Assembly: GCA_026120185.1 (NCBI GenBank)
Contig: JANUWF010001729.1
Coordinates: forward strand, 248,001-312,000
Length of the DNA: 64,000 bases
Direction: 5' to 3'
Source of the DNA: Voacanga thouarsii
Taxonomy: Eukaryota > Streptophyta > Magnoliopsida > Gentianales > Apocynaceae
A program made the translations under genes and the position numbers. Of this stretch, positions 10,262-22,118 are shown in pieces (position 1 is the stretch's first letter; every line of letters starts with the position of its first letter). The notes beneath the pieces were generated by a model, which saw only the letters and a list, made by a program, of their open reading frames with translations, did not search any database and was not told where the DNA came from.

Positions 10262-10405
10262 TATTAGGATGTTGAGGTGTTTTTGAAGTATGATAGATTT
10301 ACATTATTACAAGAGTGTTTATTTCTTTGCATTGAGTTTGAGAGGGCTAGATTAGCTAGGATTTTAGGAGTACCTAATGAGGGGCCATGGATAGCTGTGG
10401 ACCAT
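10262..10405 (+). pseudogene. G2 post-pol ORF, N-terminal exon-like piece (split by G3)
   Basis: One open frame ends at the insertion site with 'FERARLARILGVPNEGPWIAVDH'. It resumes after G3 at 26779 with 'NN*KIISEPTWDV', which aligns with 'NNQKILSDPDWDV' of the G1 ORF. The TSD (accat, 10401-10405) lies within the codons. The product is the same putative plant transposon protein as in G1. Its left border with the gag-pro element is uncertain. Confidence 0.55.
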
Positions 10406-10626
10406 TGATGTATAAATTTTGAGTGTATAAAAATCATCAAATTTAAATCCATCCCTTAGTAAAGTTTTAATTAAAACATTAATCCCAAAATACACATACA
10501 AGCAAGTATACTCATCGCAAGCATAGTATAGGAAATTAAAGAGTATCGATTCTCAAATGAACAAGTACACACTAGTCACTTTTCATTCATTGTTTAACCT
10601 ATCAACTAAATTAATAAAGAAATCAA

Positions 10627-10662
<36 letters not shown>

Positions 10663-12293
10663 CACTCATGGAGAGGAAAATATGGAATCAAATAATTATT
10701 CTCAAAAACATGACATCAATTATCTAGCAAATATTACAATCAATTATTATTTTGGTCTCATGAATGATTTAATATAGACCCACTTCATTTGCAATCTATG
10801 GAATCACTATCATCTAGTTAAATTAGTGAAGATATTCTGTCTCAACCAATTTATCCAAAAAATGCATTAAAATCAATTCTCATACAAACCCTTATATTCT
10901 AGGTTATTTAAAATATGAAATTAGTCAATGAATCCATATTCTAACAATCATCAACTAACTTTTGATTACCCAAATTCTAGATAATTAACCACCTTCTCAA
11001 GCAAGTTAAGAGATAACAAAAATGACAGTAATTAGATTAAAACCATTATCAACCTCTTTTTTAAGCAAGTTAACAATAAGAATTAATTAATCAATTTCGT
11101 AGGAAAAACAAGTAATCAAATCCCAAGAAAAATAATTAATTAATCAAAGAACTAAATTAACTCAAAATCATAAATCAAGAATAATATCTAAATACAATTA
11201 AAGAATTAAAATCATCATTGTTCTAGAAAAAGAAAACAAAGGAAAGAGATAAATACTCATAGACAAGCCTTTCAATTTCCAATGAAAACTCCTCCCAAAA
11301 CAATACTCCTTCAATTATTTCTCTAGAGAAAATATTGGTGGTGCACTCTAAAAAGTATGTCTAAGTCTCTACATTTTGCACACCTTTTTCGCTAATGTAG
11401 TCGGCCTTTATTTATAGGCTTACAAATTTTCAAAAAATTCAAAACAAAAAATAAGTAGTAATTTCCTAATAAAATTCTAAATAAAAATAAAAGAAGTCCA
11501 CGAGTTAAGCTATGAAACAATTGGAAACTTGGTTTTGTCTTTTTGCATTGAAGCACATTCTTTTTCTTAAAATTAGCTTCACCCAAGCCATTCCCCTCTG
11601 AATTTGGCTCTCCCGAGCTAATTAACAAGTCCCAAGCCAACGAAATTTCTTTTCTATTTGAAGCCAACTTGCCCGAGCCGCCAAAGCTTCTGAAATTTCT
11701 CGTTTTGCCGTCGGCTTACCCGAGCCGCAAACCAAGCCACCCGTTATTTCTTTCTTATGTTGTCTATTCATTGAGCCGCGACTTAGCCGAGCCACGGCAT
11801 AGTTTTAGGCATCCTTCCCAAGATGGAAGCCATCCTGGGCATGACATATGTTTGTCTTTTTCCCCTTTTTCTTTGTTTCTTTGTTTTCTTGTCGTGGCCT
11901 ACCGATTTTATTGCTTTCTTTTTTTTTTCTTTGTTGCTTTTGTTTTTGGTGAAGTCAACCAAGCTGCAATCTAAGCCATTGTTTCCTTTTCCTTCCTTTT
12001 AACCAATTTCCAAGTGTTCCTCTATTTCATCCGTTGTTTTTTTTTCTCTGCTTTCCTCTATTCTTCCAATATAGGATCGGTGCCAGGTCCATCTTCTTAG
12101 CCTAGGGCTGGGTCTGCACTAGAAAAGTATTAAATTAGCTCCAAATTTCACCTATTTTTTCATAAAATTACAGAAAAGCCTTTTTATAATTGAAATATTT
12201 AATAGGAAGGAATATGACTAGTTATTGTATAAAAAAAGTATCTCAAATTAGCCTCAAATAATTAGAAAATAATAATGATTTTAGCTCCTATCA
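10406..12293 (-). repeat. G3 3' LTR
   Basis: The + strand begins TGATGTATAAATTTT and ends CTCCTATCA. It includes an (AT)n tract (10629-10671), a TATA box (sense TATAAATAAA, 11407-11416) and an array of CCCGAGCC-like words (11586-11800). It is clearly diverged from the partner LTR at 24891-26773, so the insertion is not recent. Confidence 0.85.
10629..10671. repeat. (AT)n microsatellite in G3 3' LTR
   Basis: Uninterrupted AT dinucleotide run; the partner LTR has a run at the equivalent place (25127-25168). Confidence 0.9.
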
Positions 12294-12296
12294 CAT
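12292..12296 (+). repeat. Left target-site duplication of copia A
   Basis: 'cacat' precedes the LTR and 'catat' (22117-22121) follows the 3' LTR. Removing A and one copy restores the G3 LTR end joined to its polypurine tract ('tatca' then 'tataccccc'), which supports catat as the original target with one later change. Confidence 0.7.
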
Positions 12297-12836
12297 TGTT
12301 AATGTTGTGCCCTAGAGGCAATCACTTGTACATTATATATGACACATTTTATTTTAATAAAAGCCGTTATTTATCTTACAGTTTCTTTTCTTTACTTTAA
12401 GTAATATAACTATTTGATAAAGTCTCTAGTACAACACTGTGCTAAGGAAATTATAATAGAGATCATAATATGAGATTCCTACTGTACTGGATGGTGTTAG
12501 TACTTAAATAGTCCCTAGTCATAGTATTGATGAGACAGGACATCATTATTGCATTAAGACTAGCATGTGTTAGACTTCCTGATTTGATTAGGTAGCAGTT
12601 CTCATAACTGTGAGCATTGAGATACTCAAAGTTAACACATGGATGCTTGTTAATGGAATAAGTTCATTGGATGACCTAGCTTTGATATAATCACATGGAT
12701 AACTATTTAGTACCAATGATATAATCTTAATATAGCAAACGTGCATGTATCCTTAGACTTGAGATCTCCAAGGTACTTGTTTGCTGAGCTTTGTACTTTG
12801 ATTCTAATCTCCGGAGCTCGATCGAGGGCCGCATAC

Positions 12837-14368
12837 GGGATGGATATTGAGTACATTGTGAGGTAAACGAAAGTAGTTGAGATGGTCAATAAAGGATTCA
12901 CCACTCCTAATAATAGGGGCGAATATCTCATGGCCACTTGTAGGAATTACTACTTGGAAAGTCCTTAGCCAAGGCAATTGTGTATTGAAAATAGTTTCAA
13001 TTAATACGCATATAGAGTAGTGGATTCCTGGTACAAGTACTACTGTATTCGGGCCAGATTTATTTCTGGAGAGAGTTGTCACTAATTTCGTACTCCAAAC
13101 CGAAAGAGATATTGTATGGTGAAATGAGTTAATTGCACTGAAGTTTGTTATTGAAGGGTTCATGTCAAGCCACTTAACTTCCTAGACTCTTGGTGGTCAT
13201 GATATGTTGCTAGATCCCGCTCATGATCTGGGATTATGGGTTTATTAATTGATGAATTAATAAATCAATCTTGATTAGAATTAATAGGATTAATTCTAAT
13301 TAATTATAGATTATTAATCTCAAAGACGTTTGGATTAATTCATGATTCTCTACCAATTGACTGGGAAACTTAATAGGTCGCACACAATGGAGGATTATAT
13401 ACTCAATATGTTATTTGATAACATAGTGGGGTTAATTGAGAGAAAGAGAAGTTGTTGTGGACAAATTATAATTAGTTATAATTTGTGGCCCAAGTTGTAA
13501 TTGTGAGAACTTGATGTTTTCAATTACAATTAGGGAATTCTAATAGGATTAGAATTCTCAGCTTTGGGAAATGAATTTCGTGTGATATATAGTAGACATA
13601 ACGGGATGGATATTAGGTACATTGTGAGGTAAACGAAAGTAGTTGAGATGGTCAATAGAGGATTCACCACTCCTAATAGTAGGGGCGAATATCTCAGGGC
13701 CACTTGTAGGAATTACTACTCGGAAAGTCCTTGGCCAAGGCAATTGTGTATTAGAAATAGTTCCAATTGATACACATCTGGAGTAATGGGTTCTTGGTAC
13801 AAGTACTATTGTATTCGGGCCAGAATTATTTCTGAAGAGAGTTGGTACTAATTCCATACTCCAATCCGAATGCGATATTGTATGGTGAAATGAGTTAATT
13901 ACATTGAAGTTTGTTATTAAAGGGTTCATGTTAGGCCACTTAACTTTCTAGACTCTTGGGTGGTCATGATGTGTTGCTAGATACCGCTCACGATCTAGGA
14001 ATATGGGTTTATTAATTGATGAATTAATAAATCAATCCTGATTAGAATTAATAGGATTAATTCTAATTAATTATGGAGTATTAATCTAAAAAACGTTTGG
14101 ATTAATTCATGATTCTCTACCAATTGACTGGGAAACCTAATATGTCACACATAATGGAGGATTATATACTCAAGATGTTATTTGATAACATAGTGGGGTT
14201 AATTGGGAGAAAGAGAAGTTATTGTGGACAAATTATAATTAGTTATAATTTGTGGCCCATGTTGTAATTGTGACAACTTGATATTTCCAATTACAATTAG
14301 GGAATTTTAATAGAATTAGAATTCTCAGTTTTGGAAAGGGTATTTCGTGCGATATATAGTTGATATAA
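12837..14368 (+). repeat. 766-bp tandem repeat inside the 5' LTR
   Basis: Unit 1 is 12837-13602 and unit 2 is 13603-14368. Both begin 'gggatggatatt', and the junction has the shared word 'acggga'. The two units are less like each other than unit 1 is like the 3' LTR. The hairpin array is therefore present twice. Confidence 0.85.
13241..13557 (+). other. Array of six perfect hairpins in the copia LTR
   Basis: The stem arms are: TTTATTAATT (13241, loop GATG); ATTAGAATTAA (13274, loop TAGGA); ATGTTAT (13408, loop TTG); ACAAATTATAA (13461, loop TTAG); TTGTAATTG (13495, 17-base spacer); GAATTCTAAT (13535, loop AGG). Each 3' arm is the exact complement. Copies of the array lie at 14008-14324, 21331-21647, 30154-30441 (-, sixth lost), 50110-50425 and 56812-57069 (fourth deleted). 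Confidence 0.85.
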
Positions 14369-14794
14369 CACACGAAAACTATAGTTGATGAGATACACGA
14401 AATCCCCAGCCAAGTCACACATTTTCCCCTTATTCTCTCTCCCTTTCGTTTTGGTGAAAACAAGAGAACCCTAGCTGCCATTATTGTTTATTCTAGCACA
14501 AGAAATTTTGGTGCTTGAGTGTATTCTCTATGTGGATTACTGTTAGAGATAATCACACACCGTGATTATAGTGGTTAGACGTTCAACTCACGTGGAGGTT
14601 GATCACGAGGATTGCTGGATCGCACCTCAACTTGAAGAAAAAAAATTTGTTCTTTGGACGATCACCTAAAAGTAAAAAGTTGTTACCTTTAGTCTCTTTA
14701 TGTCTTGTTTTCCACACATAGACGAGTCTTGGGAGGGTATCTCGTTTTATTTTCCATTGCGCCATACACAATACGAGCCTGAGATACCTAATAG

Positions 14795-14807
14795 TGGTAT
14801 CAAAGCC
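14795..14807 (+). promoter_or_regulatory. Primer binding site of A (tRNA-iMet)
   Basis: 'tggtatcaaagcc' follows the LTR by one base. It matches the copia consensus TGGTATCAGAGCC at all but one position and is complementary to the 3' end of initiator tRNA-Met. Confidence 0.85.
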
Positions 14808-16613
14808 ATGCTATGTGTGGTCTATGGACATTGTTTTGGCATGAAAAACTATTTTCATGTTTGTCTTTGTTTGCTGTGAAAATCGTTTTCACTTAAGTCG
14901 AAAGCGTTTTGATCTTTATGGGTTGGGTCTGTAGCACAATATGGTTGTGTAAAAGTCACAGCATATTTCGAAAAGATGCTTTCTTTTGTTCTGAAAATTT
15001 CTGCAGGAAAAACGTTTTTCTGCAATATGGATGTTGTCCTCCGTTTCATCTTAATTTTCCGTTTTGATTTTGTTTAAACTAACAAATTAGTTTTTTTTTA
15101 TAGCTTCAAAATAGAAAATACAGCTGAGAATTGTTCTCACTGAAAATTTGCAGAAGAAGAAAGCACCAGAAATTGTTTCTGGAAGTTTTTGAAAATCGCT
15201 GCCATTGTTGTAGAACTCAAGCGACGCCGGCTCCAGCATCCAAGCAGGTGCCAGTTCTATTCTGTTCGCGATGTCCGAAAATTATTTTTGGAAGAGAAAA
15301 TTTTTTTGGAAACTAGAACAGAGCCAGCGCCAGCTCCGGCTTCCAAACCGGCGCCGGTTCTACTCTGTTTGCAACCTTTAGGTATTTTTAAAAAAATAAA
15401 ATAAAATTTCAGAATAGAATTTTGGAAGGGAAAATCTCATTTGATGAGAAACGGGACCTAATAGTATTTTCTCAAAATTAGTTTTGAGACAAACAATTTT
15501 GTTTTTCAAAATAATGATTTTGAAAATCTAAAATTAGTGTATCTTTCTAAAATGGTGATTTTAGAATTCTGTTTTGTCTTTCCAAAATAGTGATTTTGGA
15601 ATGATAAAAGTATATGTTTATTTTGTTTAAGCATAGTTAATAACATGGTAGATGGTTATGGACTAAAACCAATTATATCTATTCATGCATTTTACAGTTT
15701 TGGTTTTATGAAATAGGGCTTGCGTGTCCTACCTTCTCTAGAATTCTTGTGTAATTCTCTTCTCATCTAACTCCCCTCGAATGGAACTCGAGGTTTTTTC
15801 TCTTTAGGAAATTATGTAATTAGTTTACATAGGTTAGATAGGAGTAGAATTATTCCATTCTGGAGATGGCAACCAAAACAAGGCGAGGAGGTAAGACCTT
15901 CTACTTAAATCATGCATAAACACATAGGGTTAACTATATTATTTTCTTTTATAGCTTAAAGAAATTAATTTAGGGTAAAAGTCCATAACCATACCACATA
16001 ATCACTTTATTACCATGATTATCAATTGTGTGATTTATTGCATTTTTATGTATGTCATTCAACGAAATCACTAAAAGGAACAAATCCCTCAATTAATATT
16101 AAACCTAATGCCTTTCATTAATATAATAAGAACGGGAGTCCTTTTTCAAGACTAGGTTATTGGGTAAACTCAAGCCTATTTGACATTGGGCATGTTCAAG
16201 CTATGGAATTAAATTCCTGATTAATGGGTTGGGTCTAACTAAATTCTTTATCCTGGTTGGGCAAACTCAAGCATAAAAGAAATTTAGAGGAAAAGTTGGG
16301 GTAGCCTAAAAGGCTTTAAGATTAAAAGCTGTTAATCACTCAATGATCCGGTAGTTACATACGATGTAATTAGTATTGGATACCTACCAATGAACTTAAG
16401 GATGGCTTGTTGGGCAAACACAAGGTTATTCTTAATGAATTTGGATACCGGTCACCTAGGAAAGCTTCCAACGGGCTTTCTTGAATTAATAGTGGAGGCT
16501 ATTGGTTTGAGTAAAATAGCGAAGTAAAAATGCACTTAATTAAAGTCCTAATTATTTGCATATCATGTGCATATACAAGTAGCTAATGCTCTCTATCTTT
16601 ATATCTAGGTCAC
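14808..16613 (+). other. Leader (5' UTR) of A
   Basis: This is 1.8 kb of non-coding RNA leader between primer site and gag. It carries a CpG-rich module (about 15220-15370) with GCCGG and CGCCGG words beside 'tctgtt' words, as in element C and in the gypsy LTRs. Three copies of a TTGGG-loop-CYCAA hairpin lie at 16160, 16257 and 16410. Such leaders usually hold packaging and dimerisation signals; that role here is inference. Confidence 0.7.
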
Positions 16614-17500
16614 TTGCATCATGTCAACAAACCTAAACTCAGTTGCATCTTGGAAACTAATAATTTAACCGAATCAAACTATCTCGACTGGTATAGAAAT
16701 TTGAGAATCGTTCTCAAATCGAAAAAGTTGCTCTACGTGCTAGATGCTCCTATTCCACCCCCACCAGCCCCAGATGCTCATGCTGATGAGCATGTTGTCC
16801 ACAAGAGGCACAAAGAGGATAGTGATATAGCATCATGCATTATGCTGGCATCCATGATTCCTGAGTTGCAAAAACTGTACGAGCATATGATGCTCAATCG
16901 ATCATTTCACATCTTTGAGAGCTGTTTGATGCCCAAGCCAGAATTGAGAGATATGAGATCTCGAAGTAACTATTTCGTTGCAAAATGGCTGAGGGTTCTT
17001 CTGTGGCCACTCATGGGCTGAAGATACTTGATTTAATAGAGAACCTTGGATCTCTCGGGTTTGCAATAGATCATGACTTAAGTGTTGACTTAATTCTACA
17101 GTCTTTGCCTAATAGTTTCTCACAATTTGTGATTAACAAATTTGGGATTATCAGATGAACAAGATTGAGTCCACCATTCCTGAGGTGATCAATCTTCTCA
17201 AAACTGCGGAGTGCTCCATGAAGAAGGATTCTAATGCAGTTTTGATGATAGAATCTTCCTCTTATAAGAAGAAAGTTCAAAAGAAGAAGAAAAAGGCTCC
17301 CATGAAGCCTAAAGGTGGTGTAAACAAGAACGACGTAGCTACCAAGGGCCCATGCCATCATTGTGGGAAGATGGGCCACTGGAGACGCAACTGGAAAGCC
17401 TACTTGGAAGCCATTAAGGACAAGAAGCAGAAGGAGAAACTTACAAGCACTTCTTCTTCTCCAGGTATGTTTATAGTTGAGATAAATACTGCCTTTAAAA
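16614..17500 (+). pseudogene. Copia A gag
   Basis: The reading 'NLTESNYLDWYRNLRIVLKS' and 'KEDSDIASCIMLASM' is the copia gag (UBN2-type) core; a frameshift near 16890 and another before 17155 break it. A Lys-rich linker precedes the zinc knuckle CHHCGKMGHWRRNW (about 17350), whose last Cys has become Trp. Compared with element C the start is also shifted by a small deletion near 16640. Gag would form the virus-like particle and bind RNA. Confidence 0.85.
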
Positions 17501-17502
17501 AT

Positions 17503-20275
17503 GAGATATGGGTATTAGATACTGGATGTGGATCTCATTTGTGTAATAACTTGCAGGGGCTAAAAAGCAGTAGAAGGCTGAAAAAGATAATATAGACCTA
17601 CGTACTGCAAATGGGGCAAATGTTGCTGCACTTGTTGCGGAGACATACGAGCTGAACCTACCTTTGTGATTAATTCTAGAACTGCAAAACTGTTATTATG
17701 TACCAGTTTTAATGAAAAATATTATCTCACTTGCGTGTTTAGACTTATGTGGATTTCATTTAATATTTAAGAATAAATGATGTTCTTTTTCTTTGAATGA
17801 TATTCATTATAGTTCAGCAACTTTGGTTAATGGTTTAAATGTTCTAGACTTAGATAATCCAGTTCTCAACATAAACAATAAGAAACCTAAAATGGATAAC
17901 TCTAACACCTCTTACTTATGGCATTGTCGTTTGGACCATGTAAACGAAAATCATGTTTCTAAGTTACACAAGCTTGGTGACATAGGGTCATTTGATTATG
18001 AATCATATAGCACATGCGAATCTTGTTTACTAGGCAAAATGACTAAAACTCCTTTTACAGGAAAAAGGAGAATGGGCCAAGAAGTTATTAGAACTCATAC
18101 ATTCTGATGTATGTGGCCCAATTTCAATATAAGCAAGAGGAAGTTACAACTATTTCATAACCTTTATCGACGACTTCTCTAGATACGAGTATTTATATTT
18201 AATGAAATACAAATCTGAGGCCTTTGAAAGGTTCAAAGACTTCAAGAATGAAATAGAGAAACAACTTGGCAAAAGTATAAAGACTCTAAGATCTGATCGA
18301 GAAGGAGAATACTTGAGCCAAAAGTTTCTGAGTTATCTTAGTGAAAATAGGATATTATCTCAATGGACTTCACCACATACACCTGAACATAACGGTGTAT
18401 CTGAGAGAAGGAATCGAACCCTTCTAGATATGGTACAGACCATGATGGCTTCTGCAGATCTACTAAAATCATTTTGGTAGCATGCACTAGAAACTTCTAT
18501 TTATATACTGAACAGAGTTCTGACAAAATCGGTTTATACTACCCCATTTACGATGTTCTTTGGTAAGAGACCAAAGTTATCTCACTTGAGAGTATGGGGT
18601 TGTCCTGTCTTTATCAAAAGGCCACAATTAGACAAACTTGATAGTAAGTCTGACAAGTGTTTATTTGTGGGATATCCGAAAGAATCTTTCAGATATTACT
18701 TCTATCTACCCTCCAGAAACAAATTGTTTGTTTCAAAGCATGCCATCTTCTTAGAGAAGGAGCACATGCTCAAAGGGGACAATGAGAGTAAGATTAAACT
18801 TAGTGAAGTTCATGAAGATCAACACAAACGAGGATTAATCGTCTAACCCCATATCTATTGAGAGAATAGATGAACCTTCTAATACACAAGAACCTTGTAG
18901 ATCTAGTAGGATACATGTGGCACCTGAAAGATATGGATTTCTCATTAGTGACCATAATAACGTATTGTTCATAGATGAAGATGAGCCTACTACCTACAAG
19001 GATGTTCTGAATAGTTTAGAATCTGGCAAATGGCTTGAGGCCATGAAGTCAAAGATGGATTTCATGTACAATAACCAAGTATGGACTTTGGTTGATCAAC
19101 CCAAAGGAATTAAACCTATTGGGTGCAAGTGGGTTTTCAAGAAGAAAACGGACATGGATGGTAACTTAGTTACCTATAGAGCACAACTAGTGGTGAAAGG
19201 TTATCGTCAACAACATGGTATTGACTATGATGAAACCTTCTCGCCAGTAGCCATGTTGAAATCCATCAGGATACTCCTAGCTGTTGCTGCTCATTATGAT
19301 TATGAGATTTGGTAAATGGATGTGAAAACAGTTTTTCTAAATGGAAATCTAACTGATGAAGTGTATATGACACAACCTGAGGGTTTTACATCCAATGATA
19401 GTACAAAGGTGTGCAAGCTGCAAAGGTCCATTTATGGATTTAAGCAGGCTTCTAGGAGTTGGAATATCCGTTTTGATGAAACAATTAAATAGTTTGGTTT
19501 CATTCAAAATATGGATGAGCCTTGTGTACACAAGAAGGTTAGTAGGAATGCAATCGTTTTCTTATTACTTTATGTAGATGACATATTGCTAATAGGAAAC
19601 GATATACCTATCTTGCAAATGGTTAAAGTTTGGTTGTCCAAACAATTCTCCATGAAAGACCTTGGAGAAGCAACCTATATTCTTAGAATAAGGATCTATA
19701 GAGATAGATCCAAAAGGTTTCTAGGTCTTTCGCAGTCTACATACATAGATAAAGTGCTAAAGAGGTTTAACATAAATCAATCCAAAAAGGTATTATTACC
19801 CATGTCACACGGTGTAAGCCTTTCAAAGCCGATGTCTCCTAAGAAACAAGTTGAAAGGGATCACATGAGTAAGATTACATATACCTCGACAGTTGGATCT
19901 ATAATGTTTGCTATGATATGTTTTAGGCCCGATGTATCTTGTGCTCGCAGTTTGATGAGCAGATACCAATCTGACCCTGGTGAGGGTCATTGGGCGGCTT
20001 TAAAGAACATCCTTAAATACTTACAAAGGACTAAAGATATGTTCTTAGTATATGGAAAAGATGATTTGAAAATAAACGGGTATACTAATGCCAATTTTCA
20101 ATCTAACAGAGATGATTTCAAATCACAATCCGGCTACGTGTTTACGTTGTGCGAGGGGTAATAAGTTGGAAAAGTTTCAAACAAGAGATTATTGCCAACT
20201 CTACGACAGAAGCTGAGTACATAGCCGCTTTTGAAGCAGCAAAGGAAATAAAGATAGAGAGTTCCCACGGATGAG
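17503..20275 (+). pseudogene. Copia A pol (protease, integrase, RT, RNase H remnant)
   Basis: Protease keeps the motif DTGCGSH (about 17518). The integrase zinc domain reads 'WHCRLDHVNENH...CESCLLGKM', and the core keeps 'FIDDFS', 'RSDREGEY' and 'GVSERRNRTLLD'. RT follows: 'KWVFKKKTDMDGN', 'MDVKTVFLNGN' with the first catalytic Asp intact, and YVDD at about 19571. RNase H is cut: after 'EAEYIAAFEAAKE' some 190 bases present in element C are missing. At least five frame changes or stops (for example TAG at 18478 and TAA at 19314) rule out a product. Confidence 0.9.
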
Positions 20276-20370
20276 AACATAGTTGACCCGCTTACCAAGA
20301 CACTATCCCAAAAGAAATATGATTATCATGTTAAGTCATTCAGTATTAGATACATGAATGATTGGCTTTA

Positions 20371-20385
20371 GTGCAAGTGGGAGTT
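20371..20385 (+). promoter_or_regulatory. Polypurine tract of A
   Basis: 'gtgcaagtgggagtt' abuts the 3' LTR. The complement of 35092-35105 in element B is the same word, so A and B share this signal despite different LTRs. Confidence 0.75.
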
Positions 20386-22116
20386 TTTTAGTGTTGTGCC
20401 CTAGAGGCAATCACTTGTACATTGTATATGACACATTTTATTTTAATAAAAGCCACTATTTATCTTACAGTTTCTTTTGTTTACTTTAAGTAATATAACT
20501 ATTTGATAAAGTCTCTAGTACAACACTGTGCTAAGGAAATTATAATAGAGATCATAATATGAGATTCCTACTGCACTGGATGGTGTTAGTACTTAAATAG
20601 TCCATAGTCATAGTATTGATGAGACAGGACATCATTATTGCGTTAAGACTAGTATGTGTTAGACTTGCTGATTTGATTAGGTAGCGGTTCTCATAATTGT
20701 GAGCATTGAGATACTCAAGGTTAACACATGGATGCTTGTTAATGGAATAAGTTCTTTGGATGACCTAGCTTTGATATAATCACATAGATAACTATTTAGT
20801 ACCAGTGATATAATCTTAATATAGCAAACGTGCATGTATCCTTAGACTTGAGATCTCCAAGGTACTTGTTTGCTGAGCTTTGTACTTTGATTCTAATCTC
20901 CGGAGCTCGATCGAGGGCCGCCTACGGGATGGATATTGAGTACATTGTGAGGTAAACGAAAGTAGTTGAGATGGTCAATAAAGGATTCACCACTCCTAAT
21001 AATAGGGGTGAATATCTCATGGCCACTTGTAGGAATTACTACTTGGAAAGTCCTTAGCCAAGGCAATTGTGTATTGAAAATAGTTTCAATTGATACGCAT
21101 CTAGAGTAGTGGATTCCTGGTACAAGTACTACTGTATTCGGGCCAGATTTATTTCTAGAGAGAGTTGTCACTAATTTCGTACTCTAAACCGAAAGAGATA
21201 TTGTATGGTGAAATGAGTTAATTGCACTGAAGTTTGTTATTGAAAGGTTCATGTCAAGCCACTTAACTTCCTAGACTCTTGGGTGGTTATGATGTGTTGC
21301 TAGATACCGCTCATGATCTGGGATTATGGGTTTATTAATTGATGAATTAATAAATCAATCTTGATTAGAATTAATAGGATTAATTCTAATTAATTATAGA
21401 TTATTAATCTCAAAGACGTTTGGATTCATTCATGATTCTCTACCAATTGACTGGGAAACTTAATAGGTCACACACAATGGAGGATTATATACTCAATATG
21501 TTATTTGATAACATAGTGGGGTTAATTGAGAGAAAGAGAAGTTGTTGTGGACAAATTATAATTAGTTATAATTTGTGGCCCAAGTTGTAATTGTGAGAAC
21601 TTGATGTTTTCAATTACAATTAGGGAATTCTAATAGGATTAGAATTCTCAGTTTTGGGAAAGGAATTTCGTGTGATATATAGTAGACATAACATACAAAA
21701 ACCCTAGCTGATGAGATACATGAAATCCCCAACCAAGTCTCACGTGTTTCCCTTCTTCTCTCTCCCGCTCGTTTTGTTAAAAACAAGAGAACCCTAGCCG
21801 CCATTTTTGTTTCTACTAGTACATGAAATTTTGGTGCTTGAGTGTATCCTCTGTGTGGATTACTGTTAGAGATAATCACACACTATGATTATAGTGGTTA
21901 GACATTCAACCTAGGTTGAGGTTGATCACAAGGATTGCTGGATCGCACCTCAACTCGAAGAAGAAAATTTTGTTCTTCGGACAATCATCTAAAGGTAAAA
22001 AGCTTTTACCTTTAGTCTCTTTATGTCTTGTTTTCCACACATAGACGAGTCTTGAGAGGGTATCTCGTTTTGTTTTCCACTGCGCCGTATACGATACGAG
22101 CCTGAGATACCCAACA
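20386..22116 (+). repeat. 3' LTR of A
   Basis: It is 1731 bp, beginning TTTTAGTGTTG (the canonical TGTT has a G-to-T change) and ending GATACCCAACA. It is nearly identical to 12297-13602 of the 5' LTR. It carries the six-hairpin array at 21331-21647 and lacks the duplication. Confidence 0.9.
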
Positions 22117-22118
22117 CA

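Larger units (their letters stand above)
12297..14793 (+). repeat. 5' LTR of A, with internal 766-bp duplication
   Basis: It begins TGTTAATGTTGTGCCC and ends just before the primer site. It is 2497 bp against 1731 bp for the 3' LTR; the 766-bp difference equals a tandem unit, 12837-13602 then 13603-14368. The first unit is nearly identical to the 3' LTR, while the second and all that follows to 14793 are visibly more diverged, so the LTR is a mosaic. Confidence 0.88.
12297..22116 (+). mobile_element. Ty1/copia element A
   Basis: It has LTRs at 12297-14793 and 20386-22116, a tRNA-iMet primer site (14795-14807), a long leader, gag, protease, integrase, reverse transcriptase, a deleted RNase H, and a polypurine tract (20371-20385). 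The order protease-integrase-RT-RNase H is diagnostic of copia. Multiple frameshifts and stops make it non-functional. It is inserted in G3 and belongs to the same family as element C, the solo LTR at 29652-31386 and the fragment at 5474-6103. Confidence 0.92.

Noticed and set aside
12804..13163. Antisense open frame of about 90-120 codons kept open in five or more A-family LTR copies (also 13558-13929, 20893-21171, 30550-30879, 49750-50031)
   Set aside because: Comparing the first two units over about 50 codons by eye, most differences fall on first or second codon positions and change the residue; only about four are third-position. That is not purifying selection on a protein. It is open by composition and shared descent.
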